Of a stretch of DNA of 64,000 nucleotides, positions 40,716-51,982 are shown piece by piece. The notes beneath the pieces are model-generated. The model saw nothing but the letters and a program-made list of their open reading frames with translations, ran no database searches and was not told the DNA's origin. Positions within the stretch are counted from its first letter, which is position 1. Each line of letters opens with the position of its first letter. The translations under genes and the position numbers were made by a program. The stretch is from contig NZ_JADQDK010000001.1 of assembly GCF_019263705.2 (NCBI RefSeq), positions 186,001-250,000 on the forward strand. Reading direction: 5' to 3'. This DNA is from Pseudonocardia abyssalis. GTDB taxonomy: Bacteria > Actinomycetota > Actinomycetes > Mycobacteriales > Pseudonocardiaceae.

Positions 40716-41594
40716 ATGGACCGACACCACTGGCTGCGTCGCATCGAAGAGCTCGACCCCGTCGCCGACGCCGTCGAGATCTACGGGATCAGCGCGACCC
40801 ACGAGTTCCCGTGGGACTACAACCAGTCGCTGTCGTTCGCGCTGTTCCGCACCTACGCGGTGCCGAGCATCGGGCGCCTGCTCGCGGAGACCGGCGAGTT
40901 CACCGAGCGCGTGCAGAAACGCTACGACGACACCACGCTGATCCTCGACGCCGTGCTGGAGCACGGGCACGCCAGCCCGCAGGGCCGTTCGGCGATCCGG
41001 CGGATGAACCAGATGCACGGCGCGTACGACATCTCCAACGCCGACTTCCTCTACGTCCTGGCCACGTTCGTCGTCGTGCCCATCCGGTGGATCGACGACA
41101 TGGGGTGGCGGCGCCTCTCGGAGCACGAGCGGATCGCTGCCGCGCACAACTACCGCGAGCTCGGGAAGCTCATGGGGATGAAGGACATCCCGGAGACCCA
41201 CCGGGAGTTCGCGACCTACATGGACGACTACGAGCGCGAGCACTTCGGCTACGACCCGGGCGCCCGCGCCGTCGCCGACGCCACGCTCGGGCTGTTCGCG
41301 ACGTTCCCGCCCAACCACCTCGCCCCGGAGAAGGTCGTCACCCGCTTCTCCTACGGCCTGATGGACGACGCGCTGCGCGACGCCTTCCGCTACCCCCGCA
41401 TCCCGGCCTGGGAGCAGCGCGCGGCCCGGGCCGCGGTCCGGGCCCGCAGCGCCGTGGTGCGGCGGATGCGGCCGCGGGAGGAGCCGAGGTTCGCTCGCGA
41501 GCTCCCCAACGTCCGCAGCTACCCCGACGGCTACGACGTCTCGACCCTGGGCACCTTCCCCCGAGGCTGCCCGGTCCCGCACGGCCCGTCCTGA
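40716..41594 (+). CDS. MpaB-family oxygenase (DUF2236)
   Basis: 292 residues. RRIEELDPVADAVEIYGISA, then MNQMHGAYDISNADFLYVLA and HREFATYMDDYEREHFGYDP match the oxygenase MpaB family (DUF2236), haem-binding proteins including fungal MpaB and rubber oxygenase relatives; the conserved His residues are candidate ligands. Substrate unknown. The nearby operator resembles that of the TetR gene at 13784. Confidence 0.82.
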   Translation: MDRHHWLRRIEELDPVADAVEIYGISATHEFPWDYNQSLSFALFRTYAVPSIGRLLAETGEFTERVQKRYDDTTLILDAVLEHGHASPQGRSAIRRMNQMHGAYDISNADFLYVLATFVVVPIRWIDDMGWRRLSEHERIAAAHNYRELGKLMGMKDIPETHREFATYMDDYEREHFGYDPGARAVADATLGLFATFPPNHLAPEKVVTRFSYGLMDDALRDAFRYPRIPAWEQRAARAAVRARSAVVRRMRPREEPRFARELPNVRSYPDGYDVSTLGTFPRGCPVPHGPS

Positions 41595-41601
41595 CCACTC
41601 C

Positions 41602-41630
41602 GCGAGTGTGCCGCCGCCCGGCGAGTGTGC
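41602..41630 (+). repeat. Two GCGAGTGTGC units at 19-base spacing
   Basis: GCGAGTGTGC at 41602 and 41621, in the gap after the MpaB gene. It resembles the 22-bp repeat family in style but has a different core and spacing. Confidence 0.5.
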
Positions 41631-41705
41631 GGTTGCCGCCCGGTACGCGGGCGGCCGCCGGTACCGCTTCGGCACACCCGCCGGGGTGGATCGGAGGAAT
41701 CGCGG

Positions 41706-42758
41706 TCAGGGGGGTGGGGGGCCGGTCGTGGTGCCGATGCGCAGCGCCACCGGGAGGAGGGTGTCCTCCGGGTGCAGGCCGTCGGCCAGGTCCATCGCCG
41801 CCTGCGCCGCGCGCCGACCCTTCTCGTCGGTCGGTTGCACCACCGTCGTCAGGCGGGTGGCGCCCAACCAGGGGAGGTCGGCGCCGTCGAACCCGGCCAC
41901 GCTGACGTCGCCCGGCACCTCCAGCCCCAGCTCCGCGGCCGCCTGCAGCACCCCGGCGGCGAGGATGTCGCTCTGCGCGATCACCGCGGTGGGCCGTCGG
42001 GCCGCGGGGACGTCGAGCAGGACGCGCCCGGCGTGCACGCCCTCGTCGACGGCGTTGCTGGCCGTCTCGAACGCCGGCACCGCTCCGAAGACGTCCTCGA
42101 CGCCCTCCAGTCGGTGCCGCACGTCGCGGTAGTGGGCGCGGCCGCGGCGGGCGCCGTCGACGGGCCCGCGCCGCCCGTCGAGCCGCAGCGGCATCGCGAC
42201 GACCTCGACGCGGTGGTGCCCGAGCCCGTGCAGGTGGCGGGCGAGGTCGGCGGTGCCGGAGCGGTCGTCGATGTCGACGAGGACCACCCCGGCCACCGCC
42301 GGCCCCTCGACGGCGACGACGGGCACGCCGCGGGTGAGCAGCAGGTCGAGCGCGGGGTCGTCCTCGAGACCGCAGGTCGCGAAGATCGCGGCGTCGAGCG
42401 GGATCCGGGCGATCTGCGCGGTCGACGGGCGGCCGGTGTCGCCGGCGAGGAGCAGCAGTCCGACGTCGTGTGCGCCGAGGACCTCGGTGATGCCGTCGAG
42501 CAGTTGGACGGCGACCGGGTCGCGGAACGCGTAGAGCAGGCGCTCGCCGACGAACGCCCCGATGACGCCGCTGCGGCCGCGGCGTAGGGAGGCCGCGATC
42601 GGGTCGGGGCCGGCGTAGCCCAGCTCGGCGGCGGCCGTCAGCACGCGCTCGCGGGTCGGTGGGGCGACCCGCGGGCTGCCGGAGAACGCGAGTGACGCCG
42701 TCGACGGCGACACCCCGGCGCGCGCGGCCACGGTGGCCAGGGTCGGGCGGGCGCTCAC
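41706..42758 (-). CDS. LacI-family repressor
   Basis: 350 residues. HTH: LATVAARAGVSPSTASLAFS, then GSPRVAPPTRERVLTAAAEL. The periplasmic-binding-like sensor domain includes VLVDIDDRSGTADLARHLHG and a conserved PTAVIAQSDILAAGVLQAAA stretch. GTG 42758 overlaps the stop of the membrane-protein gene upstream. The likely operator is the palindrome at 43208, controlling that pair and the MFS gene. Confidence 0.92.
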   Translation of the reverse strand: MSARPTLATVAARAGVSPSTASLAFSGSPRVAPPTRERVLTAAAELGYAGPDPIAASLRRGRSGVIGAFVGERLLYAFRDPVAVQLLDGITEVLGAHDVGLLLLAGDTGRPSTAQIARIPLDAAIFATCGLEDDPALDLLLTRGVPVVAVEGPAVAGVVLVDIDDRSGTADLARHLHGLGHHRVEVVAMPLRLDGRRGPVDGARRGRAHYRDVRHRLEGVEDVFGAVPAFETASNAVDEGVHAGRVLLDVPAARRPTAVIAQSDILAAGVLQAAAELGLEVPGDVSVAGFDGADLPWLGATRLTTVVQPTDEKGRRAAQAAMDLADGLHPEDTLLPVALRIGTTTGPPPP

Positions 42759-43171
42759 GGGGGGAACGGTAGTCCGACGGCGAGTTGCACCGCCGCCACC
42801 ACGGTCGCCGCGCTCCAGACGAGCGTGCGCAGGAGGTTGGCGCGCAGGAGACGGCGCAGGTCGCGGCCGGTCTCGAGCCGGTCGTGGGCGGGTACGGCCC
42901 CGGCCACCGTGAGCACGACACCGGCCGCGGCGAGCACCGCGAGCGGAGCGAACTCCCACGGCGACGCCAGCAGCAGTGCCCCGACGGACACCCCCTGCAC
43001 GAGCCACGGCGGCCCGACGACCCAGCCGATCCGCCGCAGGTGCTGGCGGTGGTACGCGGGCCACTCCGCCGGTCCGACCAGCGCGAACGCCGGGTAGACG
43101 ACCACCTGCACCACCCAGCCGACGCCCGCGAGCACCGCTGTGGAGACGAGGTGCAGCTGTAACCAGGTCAC
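42755..43171 (-). CDS. Four-helix membrane protein (DUF1772-like)
   Basis: 138 residues with about four hydrophobic helices (LVSTAVLAGVGWVVQVVVYP, VLAAAGVVLTVAGAVPA, LVWSAATVVAAVQLAVGLPF). Similar to short DUF1772-type proteins; function unknown. It heads the leftward pair with the LacI repressor. Confidence 0.7.
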   Translation of the reverse strand: MTWLQLHLVSTAVLAGVGWVVQVVVYPAFALVGPAEWPAYHRQHLRRIGWVVGPPWLVQGVSVGALLLASPWEFAPLAVLAAAGVVLTVAGAVPAHDRLETGRDLRRLLRANLLRTLVWSAATVVAAVQLAVGLPFPP

Positions 43172-43207
43172 GCCCGACCCTATCCGTGGCGTACTCTCGT
43201 CCGCGCA

Positions 43208-43221
43208 TCGAATCGATTCGA
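43208..43221. promoter_or_regulatory. 14-bp palindrome, probable LacI operator
   Basis: TCGAATCGATTCGA is perfect and has the central CG typical of LacI-family sites. It lies in the divergent gap, 13 bases before the MFS start and 36 bases from the leftward start. Confidence 0.65.
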
Positions 43222-43233
43222 CGGGAGCATGTG

Positions 43234-44442
43234 GTGACGACCGAACTGCGCCGGGCGCGCAACGCGGTGGTGGTGGCCTTCGCCGTGAACGGGCTGGCGT
43301 TCGCGTCGTTCATCAGCCGCACCCCGGCGATCGCGGACGGGCTGGGCCTCACGACCGCGCAGCTCGCGCTGATGCTGCTGTGCCTCTCGGTGGGGTCGGT
43401 CGCCGGACTGCCGCTGGCCGGCCCGCTCGTCGCGCGGCTGGGCCCGGGTCGATCGGTGCTCGCCGCGGCGCTGACCGAGACCGCCGGCCTCGCGAGCCTG
43501 GCCACCGGGCTGCTCACCGGGACGGTGCTGCCCGCCGCGGTTGGCCTCGTGATCACCGGTCTCGGCACGGGCGTGTGGGACGTCGCGATGAACGTCGCCG
43601 GGGCCGAGGTCGAGCAGCGCCGCGGCCGCACCCTGATGCCGCGGCTGCACGCCGCGTTCAGTGTCGGCACCGTCACCGGGGCCGGGATCGGCGCGGCCAC
43701 CGCGGCCACCGGCGTCCCGCTGGCCGCCCAGATCGTCGGCGTCGTCGTGTTGATCCCGATCGTCATGACGGTGGCCGTGCGCGGGTTCCTCCCGTCGACC
43801 CCCGCCCCGACGAAGGCCGAGGGCGGCAGCGGGGTGCTCGCGGCCTGGCGCGAGCCGCGCACGCTGCTGATCGGCGTGCTCGTCCTGGGCTTCGCGTTCA
43901 CCGAGGGGTCGGCCAACGACTGGATCGCCTACGCGCTGGTCGACGGCTACGGGTCGAGCGAGACCGTCGGCGCGATCGCGTTCGGCATGTTCGTCACCGC
44001 GATGACGATCGGGCGCACGTTCGGCGGCTCGGCCCTGGAGCGCTTCGGGCGGGTCGTGGTGCTGCGCGCCGCGGCCGGGCTCGCGCTGGTCGGGCTGCTG
44101 CTCGTGCTCGTCGGGGGGTCGGTGCCGGTGGCACTGGCCGGTGCGCTGCTCTGGGGTCTCGGTGCGTCACTGGGCTTCCCCGTCGGGATGAGCGCGGCCG
44201 CCGACGATCCCGCGATGGCCGCGGCGCGGGTGTCCGTCGTCAGCTCGGTGGGGTACACGGCGTTCCTGGCCGGGCCGCCGCTGATCGGCCTGCTCGCGCA
44301 GGACGCCGGCATCCTCAGGGCCTTGTTCGTCGTGCTCGGTGCGCTGATGATCGGCCTGCTGGCCACCGGGGCCGCGCGGCCTACTGGAACGACACGAACA
44401 CCGGCGGAACCGGCCCGACCCCGAGGGTCTGCTGCGGGCTGA
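43234..44442 (+). CDS. MFS transporter (YbjJ/FucP-like)
   Basis: 402 residues, about twelve hydrophobic helices, with DVAMNVAGAEVEQRRGRTLM and PRLHAAFSVGTVTGAGIGAA, and later FAFTEGSANDWIAYALV. GTG 43234 has GGGAG six bases upstream; GTG 43231 is also possible. The substrate may be a sugar, given the LacI partner. Its end overlaps the convergent lipoprotein gene by 62 bases. Confidence 0.88.
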   Translation: MTTELRRARNAVVVAFAVNGLAFASFISRTPAIADGLGLTTAQLALMLLCLSVGSVAGLPLAGPLVARLGPGRSVLAAALTETAGLASLATGLLTGTVLPAAVGLVITGLGTGVWDVAMNVAGAEVEQRRGRTLMPRLHAAFSVGTVTGAGIGAATAATGVPLAAQIVGVVVLIPIVMTVAVRGFLPSTPAPTKAEGGSGVLAAWREPRTLLIGVLVLGFAFTEGSANDWIAYALVDGYGSSETVGAIAFGMFVTAMTIGRTFGGSALERFGRVVVLRAAAGLALVGLLLVLVGGSVPVALAGALLWGLGASLGFPVGMSAAADDPAMAAARVSVVSSVGYTAFLAGPPLIGLLAQDAGILRALFVVLGALMIGLLATGAARPTGTTRTPAEPARPRGSAAG

Positions 44443-45826
44443 ACATCGGCGTGTCCTCGTCGTAGAAGTTCTTCCAGCCCCAGTCGACGCCGGCCGGTTC
44501 GCCGTCGTGCAGCGCCGCCCAGGTGCCGAGCTTCTCCCCGGGCACGCCGAAGCCGTCGGCGTGCAGGAGCACCGCGAGCTCGTCGCGCGAGGTGTCGAGG
44601 CGTTCGCGGCCCTGGATCATCGAGAGCCGGAACTGGTGCACCATCAGCAGCTTCTGGGGCAGCGCGTCGTCGCGGGTCAGGTCGGCCAGCCAGGTGCTCA
44701 CGGCGTTGATCTCCTCGACGCCGACTGCCCCGATCTGCTGCGACGGCCGCTCGTCCGGCCCCAGGCGCCACTCCGGGTCCAGTGCGAGCCCGACGTGCGG
44801 CTGCGTGAGCAGGTCGGCGTAGCGCCGGGCCTGGGTGAGGAAGTCGGCGCGGCCGGGCTGCAGGTCGAGGACGACGTACACGCCCGCCTCGCGCGCCGCG
44901 TCGACCCACGGCCGCAGGAACTCCACGGTCGCCTCGGAGCTGAAGTCGCCGTCGGGGCCGGGTCCGGCGTCGGCGACGGTGCTGATCAGCTCGAACGCCG
45001 GCACGACGGGCTGGTCGGACACCGGCTGGTACTCCGCGGCCAACGCCTGCGCCCGCGCGATCGACTCCGGGATGCCCTGCTCCCCGAGGACGCCGAGCGC
45101 GGGCACGCCGGGGTGGCCGTAGAGCGCGACCATCCGGTGCCCCGGGAACAGCACCTGCCCGCCGCCGGGCAGTGCCGACCCGCCTGCCGCGACGTCGAGC
45201 CGGGCCGAGAGCCGCTCCGCCGGTCCGAACCCTTCGCCGAGCGCGACGACGTGGGCCGGGCGCGGGTCCAGACCGGGCGGCGGCGCGATGCGGGGGTCGG
45301 GATCGGTGACGGCCTCGACGCGCGCACCGGACGCCCGTGCGGTGGCTGCGGCGGGGGAGGTGGGGTCGACGGTCAGGACCAGGACGTCGCGGGCCGGCGG
45401 GGCCGTCACGTCGGGGTCGTCCGCGGTGACGACGCGCCCGGACGCGGCCACCCACGCCTCGGCGCCCGTCCCGACCGGCAGGACCGTCGTGGCGCCGAGC
45501 CGGTCGAGCTCGGCCGACGGGTCACCGGTGAGCAGCAGCGGCACCCCGAGACCGGTGGCCCGTTCGCCCGCCTCGGCCTGCGCCGCCGGGTCGTCGGCGG
45601 CGGCGAGCACGGCGAGCGGTGACGACGCGAACAGCGTGGTGCTGGTGTCCGTCGCGAGGGCGGCGGGGTCGCCGTCGAGCACCGTCACGGCGTAGGCGGG
45701 CTCGCTGACCTGCGGCGCCAGGGCCGGTGGCGGCGGACTCACCGTGCACCCGGCGAGCAGCACGACCAGTGCGGCCACCCATCCGTGTCGTGCCCGGCCA
45801 CCCGTCGGCGTGCTGCGTTCCCCCAC
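44381..45826 (-). CDS. Secreted lipoprotein with TIM-barrel-like C-terminal domain, unknown
   Basis: 481 residues. Lipoprotein signal GWVAALVVLLAGCT (Cys about 26), then a Rossmann-like N-terminal half with alternating strands (VLVLTVDPTSPAAATARASG). The C-terminal half (VYVVLDLQPGRADFLTQARR, LTQPHVGLALDPEWRLGPDE, QKLLMVHQFRLSMIQGRERL) has strand-acid patterns of glycoside-hydrolase-like barrels. A family name escapes me. Start GTG 45826; the reading frame extends further upstream, where it runs antisense to the GPP34 gene. Confidence 0.78.
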   Translation of the reverse strand: MGERSTPTGGRARHGWVAALVVLLAGCTVSPPPPALAPQVSEPAYAVTVLDGDPAALATDTSTTLFASSPLAVLAAADDPAAQAEAGERATGLGVPLLLTGDPSAELDRLGATTVLPVGTGAEAWVAASGRVVTADDPDVTAPPARDVLVLTVDPTSPAAATARASGARVEAVTDPDPRIAPPPGLDPRPAHVVALGEGFGPAERLSARLDVAAGGSALPGGGQVLFPGHRMVALYGHPGVPALGVLGEQGIPESIARAQALAAEYQPVSDQPVVPAFELISTVADAGPGPDGDFSSEATVEFLRPWVDAAREAGVYVVLDLQPGRADFLTQARRYADLLTQPHVGLALDPEWRLGPDERPSQQIGAVGVEEINAVSTWLADLTRDDALPQKLLMVHQFRLSMIQGRERLDTSRDELAVLLHADGFGVPGEKLGTWAALHDGEPAGVDWGWKNFYDEDTPMFSPQQTLGVGPVPPVFVSFQ

Positions 45827-45884
45827 CTGACGCCACACTAGGTGATGTCCGGCGCCCCGGCCGGACGGCCGATACCGTCGCGCC

Positions 45885-46499
45885 ATGGGGGATCTGACAC
45901 TGGACGAGGAGCTGTTCCTGATCTCGCGGGACCCCGAGTCGGGCCGCGACCGCAGCACCGTCGGCATCGACGTGCCGCTCGCCGGAGCGGTGCTGATCTC
46001 GCTCGCCGTGGCCGCCGCGATCACGCTGCAGGACGGGCGGGTGGTGCCGCACAAGTACGCGTCGCTGCCGCGGGCGCACCTGCAGGACGCGCTGGCGCTG
46101 CTGGCCGAGTCGGACCGGCCGCGCAAGCCGAGCCACTGGCTGAACCGGTTGCCGCGCAAGCTCTCCCTCCAGGAGACGATCGGCGTCGGGCTGGCGGAGC
46201 GAGGCATCGTGCGCGACGAGCGGGTGAGCTTCCTCGGCGTCACCGTCAGGCGCTTCCCGGACGTCGGACCCGAGCCGCGCTCCTCGCTGGAGGGGCTGGT
46301 GGCGGCAGCGCTGACCGGTCGTGAGCCCGACCCCGACCCGCGCACCCGGCTGCTCGCGGGTCTGCTCGGGCCGGCCGATCTGGTGAAGAAGCTCGTCGAG
46401 CGGTCGGAACGGCGGGACGCGCGGAAGCGGGCCACGGCGTTCACCGAGGAGACCCCGCTGGGCGGGGAGGTCGCCGAGGTGGTGGCCGCCGCGCAGTAG
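45885..46499 (+). CDS. GPP34 (Golgi phosphoprotein 3) family protein
   Basis: 204 residues. LTLDEELFLISRDPESG, VDVPLAG-like VGIDVPLAGAVLISLAVAAA, and KLSLQETIGVGLAERGIVRD fit the bacterial GPP34 family, which in eukaryotes binds phosphatidylinositol-4-phosphate. Bacterial members are of unknown role. ATG 45885 sits close to a -10-like TACCGT. Confidence 0.85.
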   Translation: MGDLTLDEELFLISRDPESGRDRSTVGIDVPLAGAVLISLAVAAAITLQDGRVVPHKYASLPRAHLQDALALLAESDRPRKPSHWLNRLPRKLSLQETIGVGLAERGIVRDERVSFLGVTVRRFPDVGPEPRSSLEGLVAAALTGREPDPDPRTRLLAGLLGPADLVKKLVERSERRDARKRATAFTEETPLGGEVAEVVAAAQ

Positions 46500-46525
46500 G
46501 CGGTGATGATCGGGGTGGTGGCGGC

Positions 46526-46550
46526 GTCGGTCTCCGGCGCCGGGGCCGAC
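46526..46550. terminator. Possible hairpin between GPP34 and UPF0126 genes
   Basis: GTCGG...CCGGC and GCCGG...CCGAC can pair with bulges in the 65-base gap between these convergent genes. Confidence 0.35.
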
Positions 46551-46564
46551 GGGGGTGGTGGCTC

Positions 46565-47158
46565 CTAGGGGACGGGGACGTTCCACCGACGCCACAGGGC
46601 GAGGACCCGCAGCCCCGCCACCAGCACCGCGGCGGCCAGTGTGACCGGGAGCTGGGGAAGCCCGAGGCGGTCACCGACGACGACGACGGCAGCGCCCGCT
46701 GCCGCGGCCAGCGCGTAGATCTCGCGGCGCAGGACCGTCGGGATCTCGTTGAGCAGCAGGTCGCGCAGCACACCGCCGCCGACGCCGGTGATCACCCCGA
46801 CCAGTGCCGAGGTGATCGCCGGCGCGCCCGTGCCCAGTGCCACCGCGGTGCCGGTGGTGACGAACAGCGCAAGCCCGAGTGCGTCGGCGAGCTGCACCCC
46901 GCGGCGCAACCGCGCGACCGCCGGGTGCCAGCGGAACACCAGCAGCGCGACGACCGCCGGCACGAGCAGGTAGGGCCACTGGCGCAGCGTCGAGGGCGGG
47001 GTGATGCCGAGGAGGAGGTCGCGCACGATCCCGCCGCCGAGCGCGGTGACGGCGGCGAGGACGACGACCCCGAACACGTCCAGCCGGGCGTGGACCGCGG
47101 CCAGTGCGCCGGAGGCGGCGAAGACGGCGACACCGAGTAGGTCGAGGACGACGAGCAC
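46565..47158 (-). CDS. UPF0126 (TRIC-like cation channel) membrane protein
   Basis: 197 residues, about seven helices. Two inverted repeats each contain a GGG-x2-RD motif: TALGGGIVRDLLLG and TGVGGGVLRDLLLNE. The family folds like trimeric intracellular cation channels. No partner is seen. Confidence 0.9.
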   Translation of the reverse strand: MLVVLDLLGVAVFAASGALAAVHARLDVFGVVVLAAVTALGGGIVRDLLLGITPPSTLRQWPYLLVPAVVALLVFRWHPAVARLRRGVQLADALGLALFVTTGTAVALGTGAPAITSALVGVITGVGGGVLRDLLLNEIPTVLRREIYALAAAAGAAVVVVGDRLGLPQLPVTLAAAVLVAGLRVLALWRRWNVPVP

Positions 47159-47175
47159 GGGGCGAGCCTAGATCC

Positions 47176-47211
47176 GCGACTCGCGGGCGTGAGAACAGCG
47201 ACTCGCGGGAT
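47176..47211 (+). repeat. Two 22-bp-spaced GCGACTCGCGGG units
   Basis: GCGACTCGCGGGCG at 47176 and GCGACTCGCGGGAT at 47198, exactly 22 bases apart, upstream of the channel gene and past the end of the BtuF-like gene. Same family as 29519-29780. Confidence 0.85.
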
Positions 47212-47222
47212 GGGGTGCGGGG

Positions 47223-47975
47223 TCAGGGGGTGTGCAGGGCGGCGGGGAGGGTGCGGGCGGCCTCGGTCAGGCTCGGGCCGTACCAGGTCAGCAGCCTGCC
47301 GCTGACCAGCGCGGACGGGACCCCGGGGAACGCTTCGGGTCCGTCGTCGGCGGTGAACAGGTACGGCTCGTCGGGGAGCACGGCGAGGTCGTGCGCGGGG
47401 AGTGCGGCGGGGTCGAACTTCGGGTACCGCTCCGGGTCGTCGCCCAGCACGTTGTCGACGCCGAGCCGGGCCAGCAGCGCCCCGGTGAACGTGTCGGACC
47501 CGACGGCCATCCACGGCTTGCGCCAGATCGGGATCACCGCCCGCCGCCGCCGCGACGGGACGGGGACCGCCGCCCACGCCGCCTCGGCCTCGTCGAGCCA
47601 GGCCGGCCGGCCGAGTCGGCACGCCGCGAGCATGCGGGCGAGCGAGCCGAACGCGTCATCGAGCGTGCGGATGTCGGTGACGTAGACGGCCACCCCGGCG
47701 GCGCGCAGCGCGTCGAGGTCCGGGACCCGGTTCTCCTCCTGGTTCGCCACGACGAGGTCCGGTCGCAGGGCGACGATCGCGTCGACGTCCGGGTTCTTCG
47801 TGCCCCGGATCCGGGCGGCGTCGAGGTCCCCGGGGTGGGTGCACCAGTCGGTGACGCCGACGAGCAGGCCGGGCGCGGTGGCCGCGACGGCCTCCGTCAG
47901 CGAGGGGACGATCGACACCACTCGTCCCACGGTGTCCGATACGTCCACGTCGGTCCCGAGGTCATCCACAGCCAC
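47223..47975 (-). CDS. BtuF-like helical-backbone metal receptor protein, no signal peptide
   Basis: 250 residues. RVVSIVPSLTEAVAATAPGL, GTKNPDVDAIVALRPDLVVA, and PYLFTADDGPEAFPG are the cobalamin/iron-siderophore binding-protein pattern. No export signal or lipobox is seen at the N-terminus, and no ABC permease or ATPase is adjacent, so it may be cytosolic and non-transport. Confidence 0.85.
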   Translation of the reverse strand: MAVDDLGTDVDVSDTVGRVVSIVPSLTEAVAATAPGLLVGVTDWCTHPGDLDAARIRGTKNPDVDAIVALRPDLVVANQEENRVPDLDALRAAGVAVYVTDIRTLDDAFGSLARMLAACRLGRPAWLDEAEAAWAAVPVPSRRRRAVIPIWRKPWMAVGSDTFTGALLARLGVDNVLGDDPERYPKFDPAALPAHDLAVLPDEPYLFTADDGPEAFPGVPSALVSGRLLTWYGPSLTEAARTLPAALHTP

Positions 47976-48036
47976 CCGGGTGACCCTACGGGGATGGCGC
48001 GTGACGACCGCGTTTCCGGTCGCCGCAACCTCTTGA

Positions 48037-50823
<2,787 letters not shown>

Positions 50824-50860
50824 GCGCCGCCGCCGACGAACTCCTTCCCGCGGAGGCGAA

Positions 50861-51982
50861 ATGAACACCGTCGACGTCATCGTGGTCGGCCTCGGCGGGA
50901 TGGGGTCGGCCACCGTCCGCCACCTCGCCGCGCGCGGGGTGCGGGTGCTGGGGCTCGAGCAGTTCACCCCGGCGCACGACCGCGGTTCCAGCCACGGCGG
51001 CTCGCGGGTCATCCGCCAGTCCTACTTCGAGGACCCGGCCTACGTCCCGCTGCTGCTGCGCGCCTACGAGCTGTGGGAGGAGGCGGAGAAGGACGCGTCG
51101 GTCGACCTCCTGACACTGACCGGCGGTCTCTACCTCGGCCCGGAGCAGAGCACGACCTTCGCCGGGAGTCTGCGTGCGGCACAGGAGTGGGACCTCCCGC
51201 ACGAGGTGCTCGACGCCGACGCGGTCCGCACCCGCTTCCCGACGATCACCCCGGCCCCGGACGAGGTGGCCGTCTACGAGCAGCGCGCCGGCTTCGTCCG
51301 CCCGGAGGCGACGGTCGCCGCGCACCTCGACCTCGCCGCCCGCGACGGCGCCGACCTGCGCTTCGGGCAGCAGGTCCTCGACGTCACCGAGGCGGGCGAC
51401 GGGGTCACCGTCCGCACGTCGGACGGCACGTTCACCGCCGGGCACGTCGTCGTCAGCCCGGGGGCGTGGGCGCCGTCGCTGCTGCGCGACCTCGGCCTGC
51501 CGCTGCGCGTCGAGCGCCAGGTGCAGTACTGGTTCGCGCCGCCGGGCGGGGTGGAGCCGTTCGTCGACAACCCGGTGTACGTCTCCGAGCAGGCCGGGGG
51601 AGCGCAGATCTACGGCTTCCCCGCGATCGACGGGCCGCGCGGCGGGGTGAAGGTCGCGTTCTTCCGCCGCGGCACCGACGCCGACCCCGACGCGCTCGAC
51701 CGCGTCGTCACCGACGCCGAGGTCGACGAGATGCGCGCGCGCGTCGCCGACACGCTCCCGAGCCTGGTCGGGCCGCTGGTGCAGGCCGTGCCGTGCATGT
51801 ACACGACCACGCCCGACGAGCACTTCGTGATCCGCCGCCGCGACCGCGTCACGATCGCGTGCGGGTTCTCCGGGCACGGCTTCAAGTTCGTGCCGGTGAT
51901 CGGGGAGATCTGCGCCGACCTCGCGACGACCGGCTCCACCGCCCACCCGATCGGACTCTTCGACCCGGAGCGCCTCACGTGA
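50861..51982 (+). CDS. Monomeric sarcosine oxidase / N-methyl amino acid oxidase
   Basis: 373 residues. FAD motif [20 protein letters not shown], covalent-flavin region [16 protein letters not shown], and the C-terminal [16 protein letters not shown], then [15 protein letters not shown], identical in layout to SolA/MSOX, where a Cys holds the FAD (Cys in [10 protein letters not shown]). It would take sarcosine to glycine plus formaldehyde and H2O2. It follows the dehydrogenase by 37 bases and overlaps the Rieske oxygenase. Confidence 0.92.
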   Translation: MNTVDVIVVGLGGMGSATVRHLAARGVRVLGLEQFTPAHDRGSSHGGSRVIRQSYFEDPAYVPLLLRAYELWEEAEKDASVDLLTLTGGLYLGPEQSTTFAGSLRAAQEWDLPHEVLDADAVRTRFPTITPAPDEVAVYEQRAGFVRPEATVAAHLDLAARDGADLRFGQQVLDVTEAGDGVTVRTSDGTFTAGHVVVSPGAWAPSLLRDLGLPLRVERQVQYWFAPPGGVEPFVDNPVYVSEQAGGAQIYGFPAIDGPRGGVKVAFFRRGTDADPDALDRVVTDAEVDEMRARVADTLPSLVGPLVQAVPCMYTTTPDEHFVIRRRDRVTIACGFSGHGFKFVPVIGEICADLATTGSTAHPIGLFDPERLT

